A stretch of 64,000 nt of DNA from JBHJHP01 sp042219855 (lineage in GTDB: Bacteria > Bacteroidota > Bacteroidia > Bacteroidales > UBA5342), in the NCBI RefSeq assembly GCF_042219855.1, contig NZ_JBHJHP010000002.1:496001-560000 (forward strand), given 5' to 3'. The notes below the pieces were generated by a model. It made no database searches, was not told the DNA's origin, and worked only from the letters and a program-made list of their open reading frames with translations. A program made the translations under genes and the position numbers. Shown here piece by piece: positions 8,952 through 18,172 of the stretch. Numbering within the stretch: position 1 is the stretch's first letter; each line of letters starts with the position of its first letter.

Positions 8952-11900
8952 CTATGGAACAACAATTTTACCAGTCTGTACTTCACCGTTTGAAAAAACC
9001 CTGATAATTTTAATCCCGCTCTCACGGCATTCAAACTCTTCATAAGAATTTCTTATCTGACGCTTTTCCATCAGTTTTCCCCGGATATCATACAAGGTAA
9101 CGGTTCCATTTTCAGGCAATACTGTGATCCTGATTCTTTTATCTACAACATCAGCTTTCCAACCCATGTTATCCACTACTTCGTAAGAGATTGCGGTCTC
9201 TTCAGCAGGTTGCAGTAAGCGAACGTAAAATAATCCACCGGCTATATTAGATGAATTAATGGCCTGAAATTTTACGGTGATCTGTTCCTTCCCTTCCGTC
9301 ATGGAATTTGGTATCGGGTATTCCACATTCATAAACTGATCCATATTCCACTTCCCGATTAAGTTCTCTGTAGTCAGCTTCACACCGTCGATTAAAATGT
9401 CGAATGTACGGCTGCCAAAGGTTTCATTTCCCCAGTAACGAACCATTAACGAGAGATCCTGTTTCCCCAGGGTGCTGAATGAATAACTGATATATCCCCC
9501 ATTCGTGGCATCGCGCCAGAATTCATTCTGCCAGTTTCCGGTATTGGAGTTGGTACTCTGCAGGTTGTGATCCACCTCCGGCTGCTGTTCACCGGGTGCT
9601 ACCTGATCCACTGTCCGTGCATCCAGTTCCAGTTCTGCCTTCTCAATTTCAGCCAGACTATCCAGTACGCTCTGATACTGATCCTTGTTCAGGGTCAGCC
9701 AGTACATCATGTACCTAGCGTCATGTATTTTGTAGAACGGTTCCAGTACCAGATCTCTATCTTCTGCATCAGGAAACAGATCATTTGCTTTAAAGTGCAA
9801 TGGCTCCCCTTCTACAGGAACTATTTTTGCAGGGATGCTGTCCCTATCAGCAACAAGCACAGGAGCCTGATCCAGGGGCATCAGGCTGCCACTGGCAATA
9901 TGTCCCCAGCGACTGTCATCCGCAATAAGTCCGGCCATATCCCGGGTTCCGGTTTTTGCACCAAGCAGTACAGGACCATGCATGATGGCCACGTAGCGGG
10001 ATACGTTGGGAAGCTGCTCAATTGTATTATGCATGGGCAGTAAAACCTTCACAGTATCTCCGTCACTCCATGTGCGCTGAACCGGGATGTAGGTTTGTGG
10101 ATCTGACTGCACATCAAGCGTATCGTGGTTAACAATAATTTTCAGTTCACCTGCATTAACCCACTTTGGTGAACGAACTTTCAGTGTAAAATCGGTTGGT
10201 GCAACCGCAGATACAATTAAAACGGTCTGCTCTTCCTCAGGAAAAGATGTCTCCTGTCTTAGCGTTAAACCTTTTTCTTTCCAGTTAAGCTCTGATGCAA
10301 TAAAGAGGTTGAGATAGAGAGATTCGTCATCATGTGTATAGATAAACTCACCATATTTACCATGATTTTCCATACCGGTTCCAACACAACACCACATGGC
10401 TTTGTTGGGCGCAGAATAAACCCGGTAGTGCTGAGGACGTGCCGGCGTAAAGTAAACATATCCACCATGTTCCGGATGCTGGGTGGAAAGAATATGATTC
10501 AACATCGCTCTTTCATAAAAATCAGCGTATTTGGCCTGAGGATCAATACGAAACAGATCTTCTGTCAATTTCAGCATATTGTTGGTATTGCAGGATTCGG
10601 GTCCTTCCACATCGTTGATATAATCCATGGAGGCAGAAGCCTGTGGAAAATATTCCTTCCGGCTGTTGCCTCCAAGTGCAAGGCTGCGGTTTTGTGTCAC
10701 GGTCTGCCAGAAAAACTGTCCTGCATTCGTGTATGCCACATCTTTGGTCAGTTCTGCAATTCGCTGAAATCCGACAGCTTTAGGCACCTGTGTATTGGCA
10801 TGTTTGTTATCCAGGTTGTCAACATGAACAGCCATGCTGTTTAAAATCTGCTTATGTGAAAACCGTTTCGCCGCTGTGATATACTTTGCTTCACCGGTCA
10901 TCTGGTAAGCATCAGCCAGTACCTCATTCATGCCACCATGTTCTGTATTCAGCATGGTTTCCATCTGCGCATCAGATAAACCGGAAGTGATCGAAATGGC
11001 CCAGTCACAAAATTTCAGGAATACTTCCTTCGCGGTTTCATTATTACCATATAGCCAGGCATCACGTAAGCCGGCATACGTTTTATGCAGATTGTACCAG
11101 GGAACCCAGGCTGCAGTATAGTTGCTGAAATTCCCTGTTTTAAATGTTGACCATACCGAATTACCTGAAGGAACACCTCCGGCATAACCGACACCCCATG
11201 CTGGATATTTAACTGCGTTTGCATCCTGGCAGGATTTCAATTCATCCACCATATAATCCATGCGTTGCTTACAGGTTGTATTGCCGGTAGCCGCATAATT
11301 GATAGCCATTGCCGTAAGATAATGTCCCCCGATGTGTCCGTCAAGTCCGATCCAGTTGGGATAACTGGTTGCTTTTGCGGATAAACCTGCTTCCTTGCGA
11401 TAAGGAGCAAGTAAGCGATCCACATCATATTTCAGAAGCGTCTGGATATTCAGATCCTCCGCATGTTTAAACGGACCATCCAAAAGCGTAACATCTCCCA
11501 GTGGAAACTCATTGGTGTAAAGTTTATCCTGTTGTTCACCGGTAATTTCAAACGGGTTTTCAACCGTGTAATTCAGCGTATATATTTTTGATTCTGAGCC
11601 ATCTACAGATGTGATTGTTATCACAGACACCCCTGTTCCTGTAGTGATATCAACCGCTTCATTTCCTGAAACAGCAACACCGGGTACAGCCGGAACCACT
11701 TCCGGATTGACCGATGTGGCACCAACAGGCAGTGTCACCGCATAGGTTAGAGAGTCAGGATTAAAATCCGGTTCAAACTGCCCATCTGTGACTTTAATAT
11801 TCAATAGAGAGACATTGGTTTTCACTTCTTCAGTTAACTCACCGATATAGGTCAGCGTAAAATTATCCACCTTGAACCATCCATGACCATCTCCAGAAGT

Positions 11901-12476
11901 AAGGTTTGGAAAAGCATATCCCTGTTGAGTTGCTCTACCATTTGTACGAACACCCAACACTAAATTACCATCGGTTACCGGAGCCATGACCGTCAATGTT
12001 AAAAACGGTCCCCTGTCGTTTTGAGTTTCAGTATATCCGCCGAAAGAATACGTCTCTGCCCTGCCTAAAACAGACAGATTATCTGTGGAATAATCGCTTT
12101 CTGATCCAAACAACTGCGATACCCCGTTGGCAAAAATACGCTGGGTAGTTAAGCGACTGGTGCTTGCATTGCTGCTTCCCATAAGATCTCCTGTGACGGT
12201 GTACATACCGTCCGGAAGCCCTGTGATCATTTGAGAAAGTTCAACATCGCCAATGTTCGCATTCCATGTGCCGGCAATGTACGTCCCTGTTTTGGTGTCG
12301 TCTCCATCGTTGTTCACGCCAACCCATGTATAGCCGCTTGTTCCGCTCCAGTTCCAGCCGTTAGCATTGCCGGTTTCAAAACTAGGATTAGTAATGGAAT
12401 CAGTATAATCTGTTTGTGCATTTGCAGTTTGCAGACCAAGCATAACTACAAAGGCATAAAAAATGGTTTTTTTCAT
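8952..12476 (-). CDS. GH127 beta-L-arabinofuranosidase-type protein with T9SS sorting domain
   Basis: 1174 residues. A signal peptide ending near residue 20 is followed by a beta-sandwich, possibly carbohydrate-binding, to about residue 215; a cadherin-like beta-sandwich (about 222-305); then the GH127/DUF1680 catalytic domain. Glu627, Cys629, Cys696 and Cys697 (P-E-S-C-N-T and M-W-C-C-V-G-T-G) match the Glu plus three-Cys zinc site known in the Bifidobacterium arabinofuranosidase, where one of the paired Cys is the nucleophile. After the catalytic barrel come another beta domain and a type-A T9SS sorting domain (last ~75 residues: V-T-L-Y-D-I-R-G-K-L ... G-I-K-I-I-R-V). Likely secreted or surface-bound and releasing L-arabinofuranose. 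It is the last gene of the hemicellulose block, 145 bp from GH67. Confidence 0.88.
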   Translation of the reverse strand: MKKTIFYAFVVMLGLQTANAQTDYTDSITNPSFETGNANGWNWSGTSGYTWVGVNNDGDDTKTGTYIAGTWNANIGDVELSQMITGLPDGMYTVTGDLMGSSNASTSRLTTQRIFANGVSQLFGSESDYSTDNLSVLGRAETYSFGGYTETQNDRGPFLTLTVMAPVTDGNLVLGVRTNGRATQQGYAFPNLTSGDGHGWFKVDNFTLTYIGELTEEVKTNVSLLNIKVTDGQFEPDFNPDSLTYAVTLPVGATSVNPEVVPAVPGVAVSGNEAVDITTGTGVSVITITSVDGSESKIYTLNYTVENPFEITGEQQDKLYTNEFPLGDVTLLDGPFKHAEDLNIQTLLKYDVDRLLAPYRKEAGLSAKATSYPNWIGLDGHIGGHYLTAMAINYAATGNTTCKQRMDYMVDELKSCQDANAVKYPAWGVGYAGGVPSGNSVWSTFKTGNFSNYTAAWVPWYNLHKTYAGLRDAWLYGNNETAKEVFLKFCDWAISITSGLSDAQMETMLNTEHGGMNEVLADAYQMTGEAKYITAAKRFSHKQILNSMAVHVDNLDNKHANTQVPKAVGFQRIAELTKDVAYTNAGQFFWQTVTQNRSLALGGNSRKEYFPQASASMDYINDVEGPESCNTNNMLKLTEDLFRIDPQAKYADFYERAMLNHILSTQHPEHGGYVYFTPARPQHYRVYSAPNKAMWCCVGTGMENHGKYGEFIYTHDDESLYLNLFIASELNWKEKGLTLRQETSFPEEEQTVLIVSAVAPTDFTLKVRSPKWVNAGELKIIVNHDTLDVQSDPQTYIPVQRTWSDGDTVKVLLPMHNTIEQLPNVSRYVAIMHGPVLLGAKTGTRDMAGLIADDSRWGHIASGSLMPLDQAPVLVADRDSIPAKIVPVEGEPLHFKANDLFPDAEDRDLVLEPFYKIHDARYMMYWLTLNKDQYQSVLDSLAEIEKAELELDARTVDQVAPGEQQPEVDHNLQSTNSNTGNWQNEFWRDATNGGYISYSFSTLGKQDLSLMVRYWGNETFGSRTFDILIDGVKLTTENLIGKWNMDQFMNVEYPIPNSMTEGKEQITVKFQAINSSNIAGGLFYVRLLQPAEETAISYEVVDNMGWKADVVDKRIRITVLPENGTVTLYDIRGKLMEKRQIRNSYEEFECRESGIKIIRVFSNGEVQTGKIVVP

Positions 12477-12621
12477 GTGAAAAGCACGTTGTTAGTACGG
12501 GGCAAATTTAAAAACTTATAGGCATTATCCGGTTCAAATTGAGTTCAATCCAGAAATTAATTCGTTTTTATGAAGAAGTATACAGGGATTTTATTGCATT
12601 CATCCGTTAAAATGTGGTTTA

Positions 12622-14664
12622 TCACTTTTTATCTATCTGCATCAGTTCGTTCAGCCTGTAAACCGGTGGTTCTACATTATCAGGTAAAGGCATTCCGCTG
12701 AACTGCTGAAAATATAGCAGACAGGCATCCTTCCAGATACGGGCATTATCGTATTGTTCCCGCAATTTACCCTGAACCTGATAAAAGCGTTCAGAATCCA
12801 CATACAATCCCATATTATTCCAGGTTTTTTGAAATTTATCTACCTCTTTAACACCACGATCATACCTGTAACACAGCTCATTCCATAAGGTATTACCAAT
12901 ATGCAGCTTGTAATCCCATGGCACATGATGAAACCAAAGCAGATACTTTTCAGGACAAGTTTTCAAATCGTTAAAAACAGATGGCAATGGTTTATGATAC
13001 AGGCTCACAGCATCGCTTCCGGTCCGGGTCCGGTCGAACCCGATACCTTTGTCATCAGCCTGGTGATAATATGGTGGTGTCCAGTCTTTTCTTACGCCTG
13101 CAGGCGCCCACCAGGGACCGGGCCCATAATGATGATTAGCAGCAAAAATATGATGTAGCCCAAGTGGCATCATATAATTAACGGCTGTTTCACGACTTTT
13201 AAGCATCATTTCCTTTACCGGCAAAATAAACTTTTCATTAAATATCTCTTTGCCTGCGTCATTTCCCCAACTATTTTTAAACGTCAGCTTTATCCATTCA
13301 TCGGCGATCTGTTCACTGCTTAAGGCATTGTTCCATGCCATTCTGCCAAAAGCATACCAGTTGGCCTGCGCAAAGGGATGACCACACCAGTTTGGGTCAG
13401 AACCAATATTTGACACACCGGCAATCAGCGTATGTTGAAAAGGAATTATGTCACCACCTGTATATCTGGCAATGGTACTTCCGGGTCCTTCCATATAGGT
13501 TTCGCTGTTAAAAAACTCCTCCCACATGGGCGCCAGAAAAACAAGGTGTACATTTTGACCAAGGTATTCCTGTGTAATCTGCAGTTCCGGCATCACAGCC
13601 GTTTCCTTCATCCCTCCGAATAACGGGCTGAAGGGTTCACGTGGTTGAAAATCCAGCGGCCCGTTTTTGGACTGGATGATAACATTGTCCCTGAACTTTC
13701 CGTCCAAAGGGACAAATTCGTTATAAGCCTGTTTGACGCGATCATCCCCGGAAGGTTTATAGACAAAGGCGCGCCACATCACAATTCCACCATACGGCTT
13801 TAATGCATCGGCCAGCATATTAGCCCCATCGGCATGGGTCCGGCCGAAATCCTGTGGCCCCGGCTGTCCCTCACTGTTAGCTTTGACCAGGAATCCACCG
13901 AAATCGGGGATAAGCGCATATATTTCACTGACTTTTTCCTGCCACCATCTTATAACATCAGGATCAAGCGGATCAGACGTTTTAAGTCCGCCGATCAGCG
14001 AAGGAGAGGAGAATTTAACCGCCAGATACGGTTTTATACCATAAGGCCTCAGTACATCAGCGATCTCCTGAACCCTCTTCAAAACCTTTGGACTTAACAT
14101 TTGAGGTGATGCATTGACATTATTCAAAACAGTCCCGTTTATCCCGACCGACGCATTTGCCCGCGCATACTCCGTCCATAGGTTTCTGTCCTGTGCTGTA
14201 ACAGTAAAGGCATCTTTGCCTTTGCGCCAGAATATGGATGAACCGGCATAGCCACGTTCGATGCTCCCATCGAGGTTATCCCAGTGGTTCAGCAGACGAA
14301 GATCATACGACGGGTTTTGAGTGACCCTATCAATAGGTGCTCCGGTCTGCTGACGACGCAGCAATTCATATACACCGTAGAGAATACCCGGTTCGGTTTG
14401 AGCGTAAATCCTGTTTCGTGTCAGCCGGAATCCATCTCCTGTAATCCTTTTGTCCTGCTTTATCTTCAGTTTGATGTGGCCGCCATCTTTACCCTGCCAT
14501 CCCTGATGTAACTCCTGTGCTGCAATATCCAGTGTAGGAGAACCTGTTTTACATTTTACGGTGACCTGACCGGTGTTCTGTGCCCTGAGCCAGAGCTGAT
14601 GACCGTCTTCTGCAGTGATGTTCAGGCATAATAGCAGCGTGAGAAGTAAAAGTGTTCGTGTCAT
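12622..14664 (-). CDS. GH67 alpha-glucuronidase
   Basis: 680 residues, normal for the family. Removes (4-O-methyl)glucuronic acid from the end of xylo-oligosaccharides after xylanase action. A signal peptide of about 18 residues suggests export to the periplasm. The family signature W-D-N-L-D-G-S-I-E-R-G-Y-A-G is present near residue 128. Glu265 in N-S-E-G-Q-P-G-P corresponds to the general acid, and Asp338 (P-L-D-F-Q-P) and Glu360 (M-P-E-L-Q) correspond to the paired bases. No sorting domain. The gene begins 37 bp after the GH10 xylanase stop on the same strand, so the two are very likely one transcript; GH10 products are the substrate of GH67. Confidence 0.95.
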   Translation of the reverse strand: MTRTLLLLTLLLCLNITAEDGHQLWLRAQNTGQVTVKCKTGSPTLDIAAQELHQGWQGKDGGHIKLKIKQDKRITGDGFRLTRNRIYAQTEPGILYGVYELLRRQQTGAPIDRVTQNPSYDLRLLNHWDNLDGSIERGYAGSSIFWRKGKDAFTVTAQDRNLWTEYARANASVGINGTVLNNVNASPQMLSPKVLKRVQEIADVLRPYGIKPYLAVKFSSPSLIGGLKTSDPLDPDVIRWWQEKVSEIYALIPDFGGFLVKANSEGQPGPQDFGRTHADGANMLADALKPYGGIVMWRAFVYKPSGDDRVKQAYNEFVPLDGKFRDNVIIQSKNGPLDFQPREPFSPLFGGMKETAVMPELQITQEYLGQNVHLVFLAPMWEEFFNSETYMEGPGSTIARYTGGDIIPFQHTLIAGVSNIGSDPNWCGHPFAQANWYAFGRMAWNNALSSEQIADEWIKLTFKNSWGNDAGKEIFNEKFILPVKEMMLKSRETAVNYMMPLGLHHIFAANHHYGPGPWWAPAGVRKDWTPPYYHQADDKGIGFDRTRTGSDAVSLYHKPLPSVFNDLKTCPEKYLLWFHHVPWDYKLHIGNTLWNELCYRYDRGVKEVDKFQKTWNNMGLYVDSERFYQVQGKLREQYDNARIWKDACLLYFQQFSGMPLPDNVEPPVYRLNELMQIDKK

Positions 14665-14701
14665 GTTATGGCATTTTGACCGGATTGTATTGTTTGTTAC
14701 T

Positions 14702-15856
14702 TTATTTTTTGGTTTCCTGTATGATTTCCGTAACTACCGGTTTGGCTCTGCCACTGCGGTCAAACAGCAGAGGGTAATCGGTTCGTCCTCTCACCGGCCA
14801 GTTATTGCGCCAGGAATTGGCATCAGTCACACCCCAGAAGGTAACCCGTGAAATCTGATCCTGATGTTTTAGAAACAGACCGAAAAAATCAAGGTAACGG
14901 GCGTTGAACTTTTGCAAAACAGAATCAGGCAGTCCGTCTTTATAGGGATTGATCTTTTCCTGGTATGCCTTGTTTTGAGCAATATCAGCCCCTGTATTTC
15001 CCCATGGTGAAGGCAATACCGTCAGATCCATTTCTGTGATCATGACCTTAAGCCCCAGACCTGCGAAGGCTTCCATGCTTTTTTCATATTCTGCCAAATC
15101 CGGGTAACTTAATCCGATGTGTGTTTGCATACCAATGCCATCAATCCGAATGCCTTCCTGCTGAAGTTCTTTCACCATTTTGACAACACCTTCACGTTTT
15201 CCGGCATTTGCCATTGAATAGTCGTTGTAATATAACTCTGCTTCAGGATCAGCCTGATGTGCCAGCCTGAATGCCAGCTTGATGAAATCCTTACCCAGTA
15301 TCTGATAGAATTTACTTTGTCTGTATGATCCGTCGTCCAGGATGGCCTCATTCACCACATCCCAGCCTTCCACACGACCTTTATACCTGCCGACAACAGT
15401 AAGGATATGTTGTTTCATGCGCTCCTTCAATACCTCCGGTGTGACATCATTTCCAAGGCTGTCTGTAAAGAACCATCGGGGAATCTGGGAGTGCCATATG
15501 AGGGTATGACCCGATATGAACATGTCATTTTCTTCCCCGAATTTCACAAACTGATCAGCCAGCGAAAAGTTAAACCGACCTTCTTCCGGCTGAAGCGATG
15601 CACTCTTCATGCAGTTTTCAGCCACGATGGCATTAAACTGTTCCTTTACAATACGGACAGCTAAGGTATCCCGACCTGTTATCTGGGCTCCGTTCAGGGC
15701 TGTTCCAAGATAAAACTTACCCTTGAACGCATCCTTTAACACCAACTCTTTTTGACTGGATTTCGGCACACATGCAATGGTCGATAATACCATTAGAAAA
15801 AGCAGTGCATAATAGAGACCAGAGGCCCTTCGACCGGAGAATTTTGTTTCCATCAA
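14702..15856 (-). CDS. GH10 endo-1,4-beta-xylanase
   Basis: 384 residues, a single-domain GH10 enzyme that cuts the beta-1,4-xylan backbone. The N-terminus has a signal with a hydrophobic core ending in S-T-I-A-C, so it is probably a lipoprotein. Landmarks: H-T-L-I-W-H-S-Q-I-P, the acid/base Glu170 in W-D-V-V-N-E-A, G-M-Q-T-H and the nucleophile Glu275 in I-T-E-M-D-L, then W-G-V-T-D near the end. No binding module or sorting domain. It is 17 bp downstream of the PL4-type lyase and 37 bp upstream of the GH67 gene, all on one strand, indicating an operon. Lipid anchoring would place it in the envelope with the glucuronidase. Confidence 0.95.
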   Translation of the reverse strand: MMETKFSGRRASGLYYALLFLMVLSTIACVPKSSQKELVLKDAFKGKFYLGTALNGAQITGRDTLAVRIVKEQFNAIVAENCMKSASLQPEEGRFNFSLADQFVKFGEENDMFISGHTLIWHSQIPRWFFTDSLGNDVTPEVLKERMKQHILTVVGRYKGRVEGWDVVNEAILDDGSYRQSKFYQILGKDFIKLAFRLAHQADPEAELYYNDYSMANAGKREGVVKMVKELQQEGIRIDGIGMQTHIGLSYPDLAEYEKSMEAFAGLGLKVMITEMDLTVLPSPWGNTGADIAQNKAYQEKINPYKDGLPDSVLQKFNARYLDFFGLFLKHQDQISRVTFWGVTDANSWRNNWPVRGRTDYPLLFDRSGRAKPVVTEIIQETKK

Positions 15857-15873
15857 TAGATTTATGTTATTGT

Positions 15874-18054
15874 TTATTTTGATTCTGTAACAACTACTTT
15901 TTTTTGTCCTACAATGTATATTCCGTTTTCCAATCCCTTCAGTGCTTTTTCCTTTTCAACGCCTGAACGTAAACGACGGCCTGAAACCGTATAAACATCT
16001 ACCCTCTTGCTTTCATCTTCCACATCCATTTTAACAGTTTGTATTGATGTTGCATAATCAAAAATGATCCTGTAGGTAGCTGTAGATATCCCATCATCCG
16101 CTGTGACATGCACATATGCGGTATCCGGAATTTCGGTCACGTTATCAATTTGGACCATGGCATTTTCGTTGGCAGCAAGGACTGATACGCTTGGTAATAC
16201 TGTAGTGCCCTGCGGGACAGAAACAATGTAGGTGCCGATTCTGTAATTAAATGCCGGGCTAAGCTGTCCTGCACTTACCTTGAGTGATGCCAGCGACGGG
16301 TCGTGCACACTTTTACTGGTATCGGCTTCCAGGATGATCGCATCGTACATTATTCCTTTATATTCCTGTGCTGAGCCGTAACTTCTGAGTTGCAGGGTGT
16401 TTTCACCTTCCAGTAAAAGGCTTTTATCCACATCGCAGGCAATCAGTTTGTATTTTCCACTGGTCAGTGAGGATCTGCGGATTCCGCTGTCACTCCAAAG
16501 ATCGTTCACCGAAACGGTTTCACCGTTCAGGATAAGATCGAGGTGTGGCCCGGCATCCACTCCAGCCAGCGCTACTTTAATTACGGGATCATTCAAAACT
16601 GAAACATCTGCTATGTTAAATTTTATATCCCAGGTGCTGTTCACCCGCTGACAATAATACCAGTTATCACGTGGAGTATCGTCTTCACAGTTATAGGTCA
16701 GCTCATGTGGTGATTCTTTCCAACGGCCATAGGCTCTTGGCAGGTTTCCCAGCTTATATTCGTCGGATTTATGATCTGCTATCCCTATCTGAAAAATTGT
16801 TTTTTCTCTGTCTTTAGCATCCCACTGAATGATGCCTGCATCATTATTCCCTTCACTGATAAGCACGTTATCCTGTCTCAGCTCATCAATTAATTTGCCT
16901 TTCTGCGTATAGGCATAAAGGGTATAGTTTCCGGGAATAATCTTTTCAATTTCAAAATTCCCCTTTTCATCGGCTTCAGCCCAGAAGAAATAGTCATAAG
17001 GTTGCCATTGCCAGCGTCCTACTTCAGAAATCCAGGATGGCCCGGCTTTGCATAGCACCACCATGACACTATCCACCGTTCCACGGCCTTTTATATCCAG
17101 CTTTCCGTTTAAATTGCCACGGGAGTGCACGTACAAATCATGGCCAAGCCACTGGTACGGCCATTCTGATTTCAGCTCTGCTGCCTTTTGCCTGGCATCC
17201 GCAATAATTTCTTCATTTGTTCCACTGTTGATATAGATAAATGCAGGGCCAAAGATCTTGCTCCAATGTGTATATTCATCCTGTAGCGTTATGGTTTCAC
17301 TCCCGAAATGGCCGGTTAAAAAGGGACAAAGCAATATTGGCGTTGTATTTGTCCCATGGAGTGTAGTCTCCTGCATGGTTGGACCACCGGAAATGTATTC
17401 ATGGCTGGCTTCTATATTCCAAACACCTGTTCCGTTCCCCATAAGGCCATGCAGATCGTCGTAAATTTTATAGGTACACCAGTCATATTTGGTATAGATG
17501 GAGCCATCCTGAAGCAGGAAGGTCGCATCCTGAATTTCCTCCACATAATTTGCCAGCACATCCGGATGAATCATGGAGCCCTGGCGTTCTACAGTCCAGG
17601 CATAATCAAAAATGGCCTTATCCACGCGAAAGGCAAACCGCAACTGTCCAAGCGATTTACCGGCAAGTCCGGCATCCGAAACCACGAAGTAAGTATAAAA
17701 CCCGGACTCGTTTTTTCGAAACACAAAGTGCATTTCAATATCAAAATTATCGACCTTCTGAAAATAGATATCTGCTATTTCGGCTGTATTTACTTTTATG
17801 CCGGGCTGAAGAGCTGAAGGAGAAAAAAAACCGTTATCGTCATTGTAGGAAAAATAACCGTATCCGCCATTATTCAGAAGATTGGCTTCTCCCTTCAGAT
17901 TCACCGAAATCATCTTTCCACCATCAATCTGAGCTTCAATTATACCGTTATCTACAGCAACCGTGTTCCCGCTAACCACAGCAATATTCTGAGCAGGTAC
18001 AGCAAAAAAGTACAACTGCAATACAATAAATATGAGGTCTTTAACCCTATTCAT
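15874..18054 (-). CDS. Polysaccharide lyase family 4-type (rhamnogalacturonan lyase-like) protein, T9SS-sorted
   Basis: 726 residues with a signal peptide (about 1-22). Residues 25-300 form a beta-rich catalytic-like domain. Residues about 305-415 are an FnIII-like domain with R-G-x-V-D-S-V and G-N-Y-T-L-Y-A-Y. Residues about 420-580 are a carbohydrate-binding-like domain starting I-F-Q-I-G-I-A-D and ending N-T-L-Q-L-R-S. This three-domain order is that of PL4 rhamnogalacturonan lyases. A cadherin-like beta-sandwich and a short T9SS sorting domain (V-D-V-Y-T-V-S-G-R-R) follow. PL4 enzymes cleave rhamnose-galacturonate bonds by elimination. The gene sits in a xylan operon, 17 bp before GH10, so a different uronic-acid substrate is possible (inference). 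Catalytic residues were not assigned. Confidence 0.75.
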   Translation of the reverse strand: MNRVKDLIFIVLQLYFFAVPAQNIAVVSGNTVAVDNGIIEAQIDGGKMISVNLKGEANLLNNGGYGYFSYNDDNGFFSPSALQPGIKVNTAEIADIYFQKVDNFDIEMHFVFRKNESGFYTYFVVSDAGLAGKSLGQLRFAFRVDKAIFDYAWTVERQGSMIHPDVLANYVEEIQDATFLLQDGSIYTKYDWCTYKIYDDLHGLMGNGTGVWNIEASHEYISGGPTMQETTLHGTNTTPILLCPFLTGHFGSETITLQDEYTHWSKIFGPAFIYINSGTNEEIIADARQKAAELKSEWPYQWLGHDLYVHSRGNLNGKLDIKGRGTVDSVMVVLCKAGPSWISEVGRWQWQPYDYFFWAEADEKGNFEIEKIIPGNYTLYAYTQKGKLIDELRQDNVLISEGNNDAGIIQWDAKDREKTIFQIGIADHKSDEYKLGNLPRAYGRWKESPHELTYNCEDDTPRDNWYYCQRVNSTWDIKFNIADVSVLNDPVIKVALAGVDAGPHLDLILNGETVSVNDLWSDSGIRRSSLTSGKYKLIACDVDKSLLLEGENTLQLRSYGSAQEYKGIMYDAIILEADTSKSVHDPSLASLKVSAGQLSPAFNYRIGTYIVSVPQGTTVLPSVSVLAANENAMVQIDNVTEIPDTAYVHVTADDGISTATYRIIFDYATSIQTVKMDVEDESKRVDVYTVSGRRLRSGVEKEKALKGLENGIYIVGQKKVVVTESK

Positions 18055-18172
18055 GTTACTTTATGCTGGCGTATTACTTTTATGACGTTAACTCTTTGTG
18101 GTTCAAACCAAGTGATCATCCTTAATAATCAGTACAATATACAACCTTCCCTGCCATATTTCCAAAATCGTT

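Noticed and set aside
9567..10844. Plus-strand open frames of 158 and 170 codons opposite the GH127 gene
   Set aside because: They are antisense to a long, motif-rich gene, have no recognisable domain and no start context.
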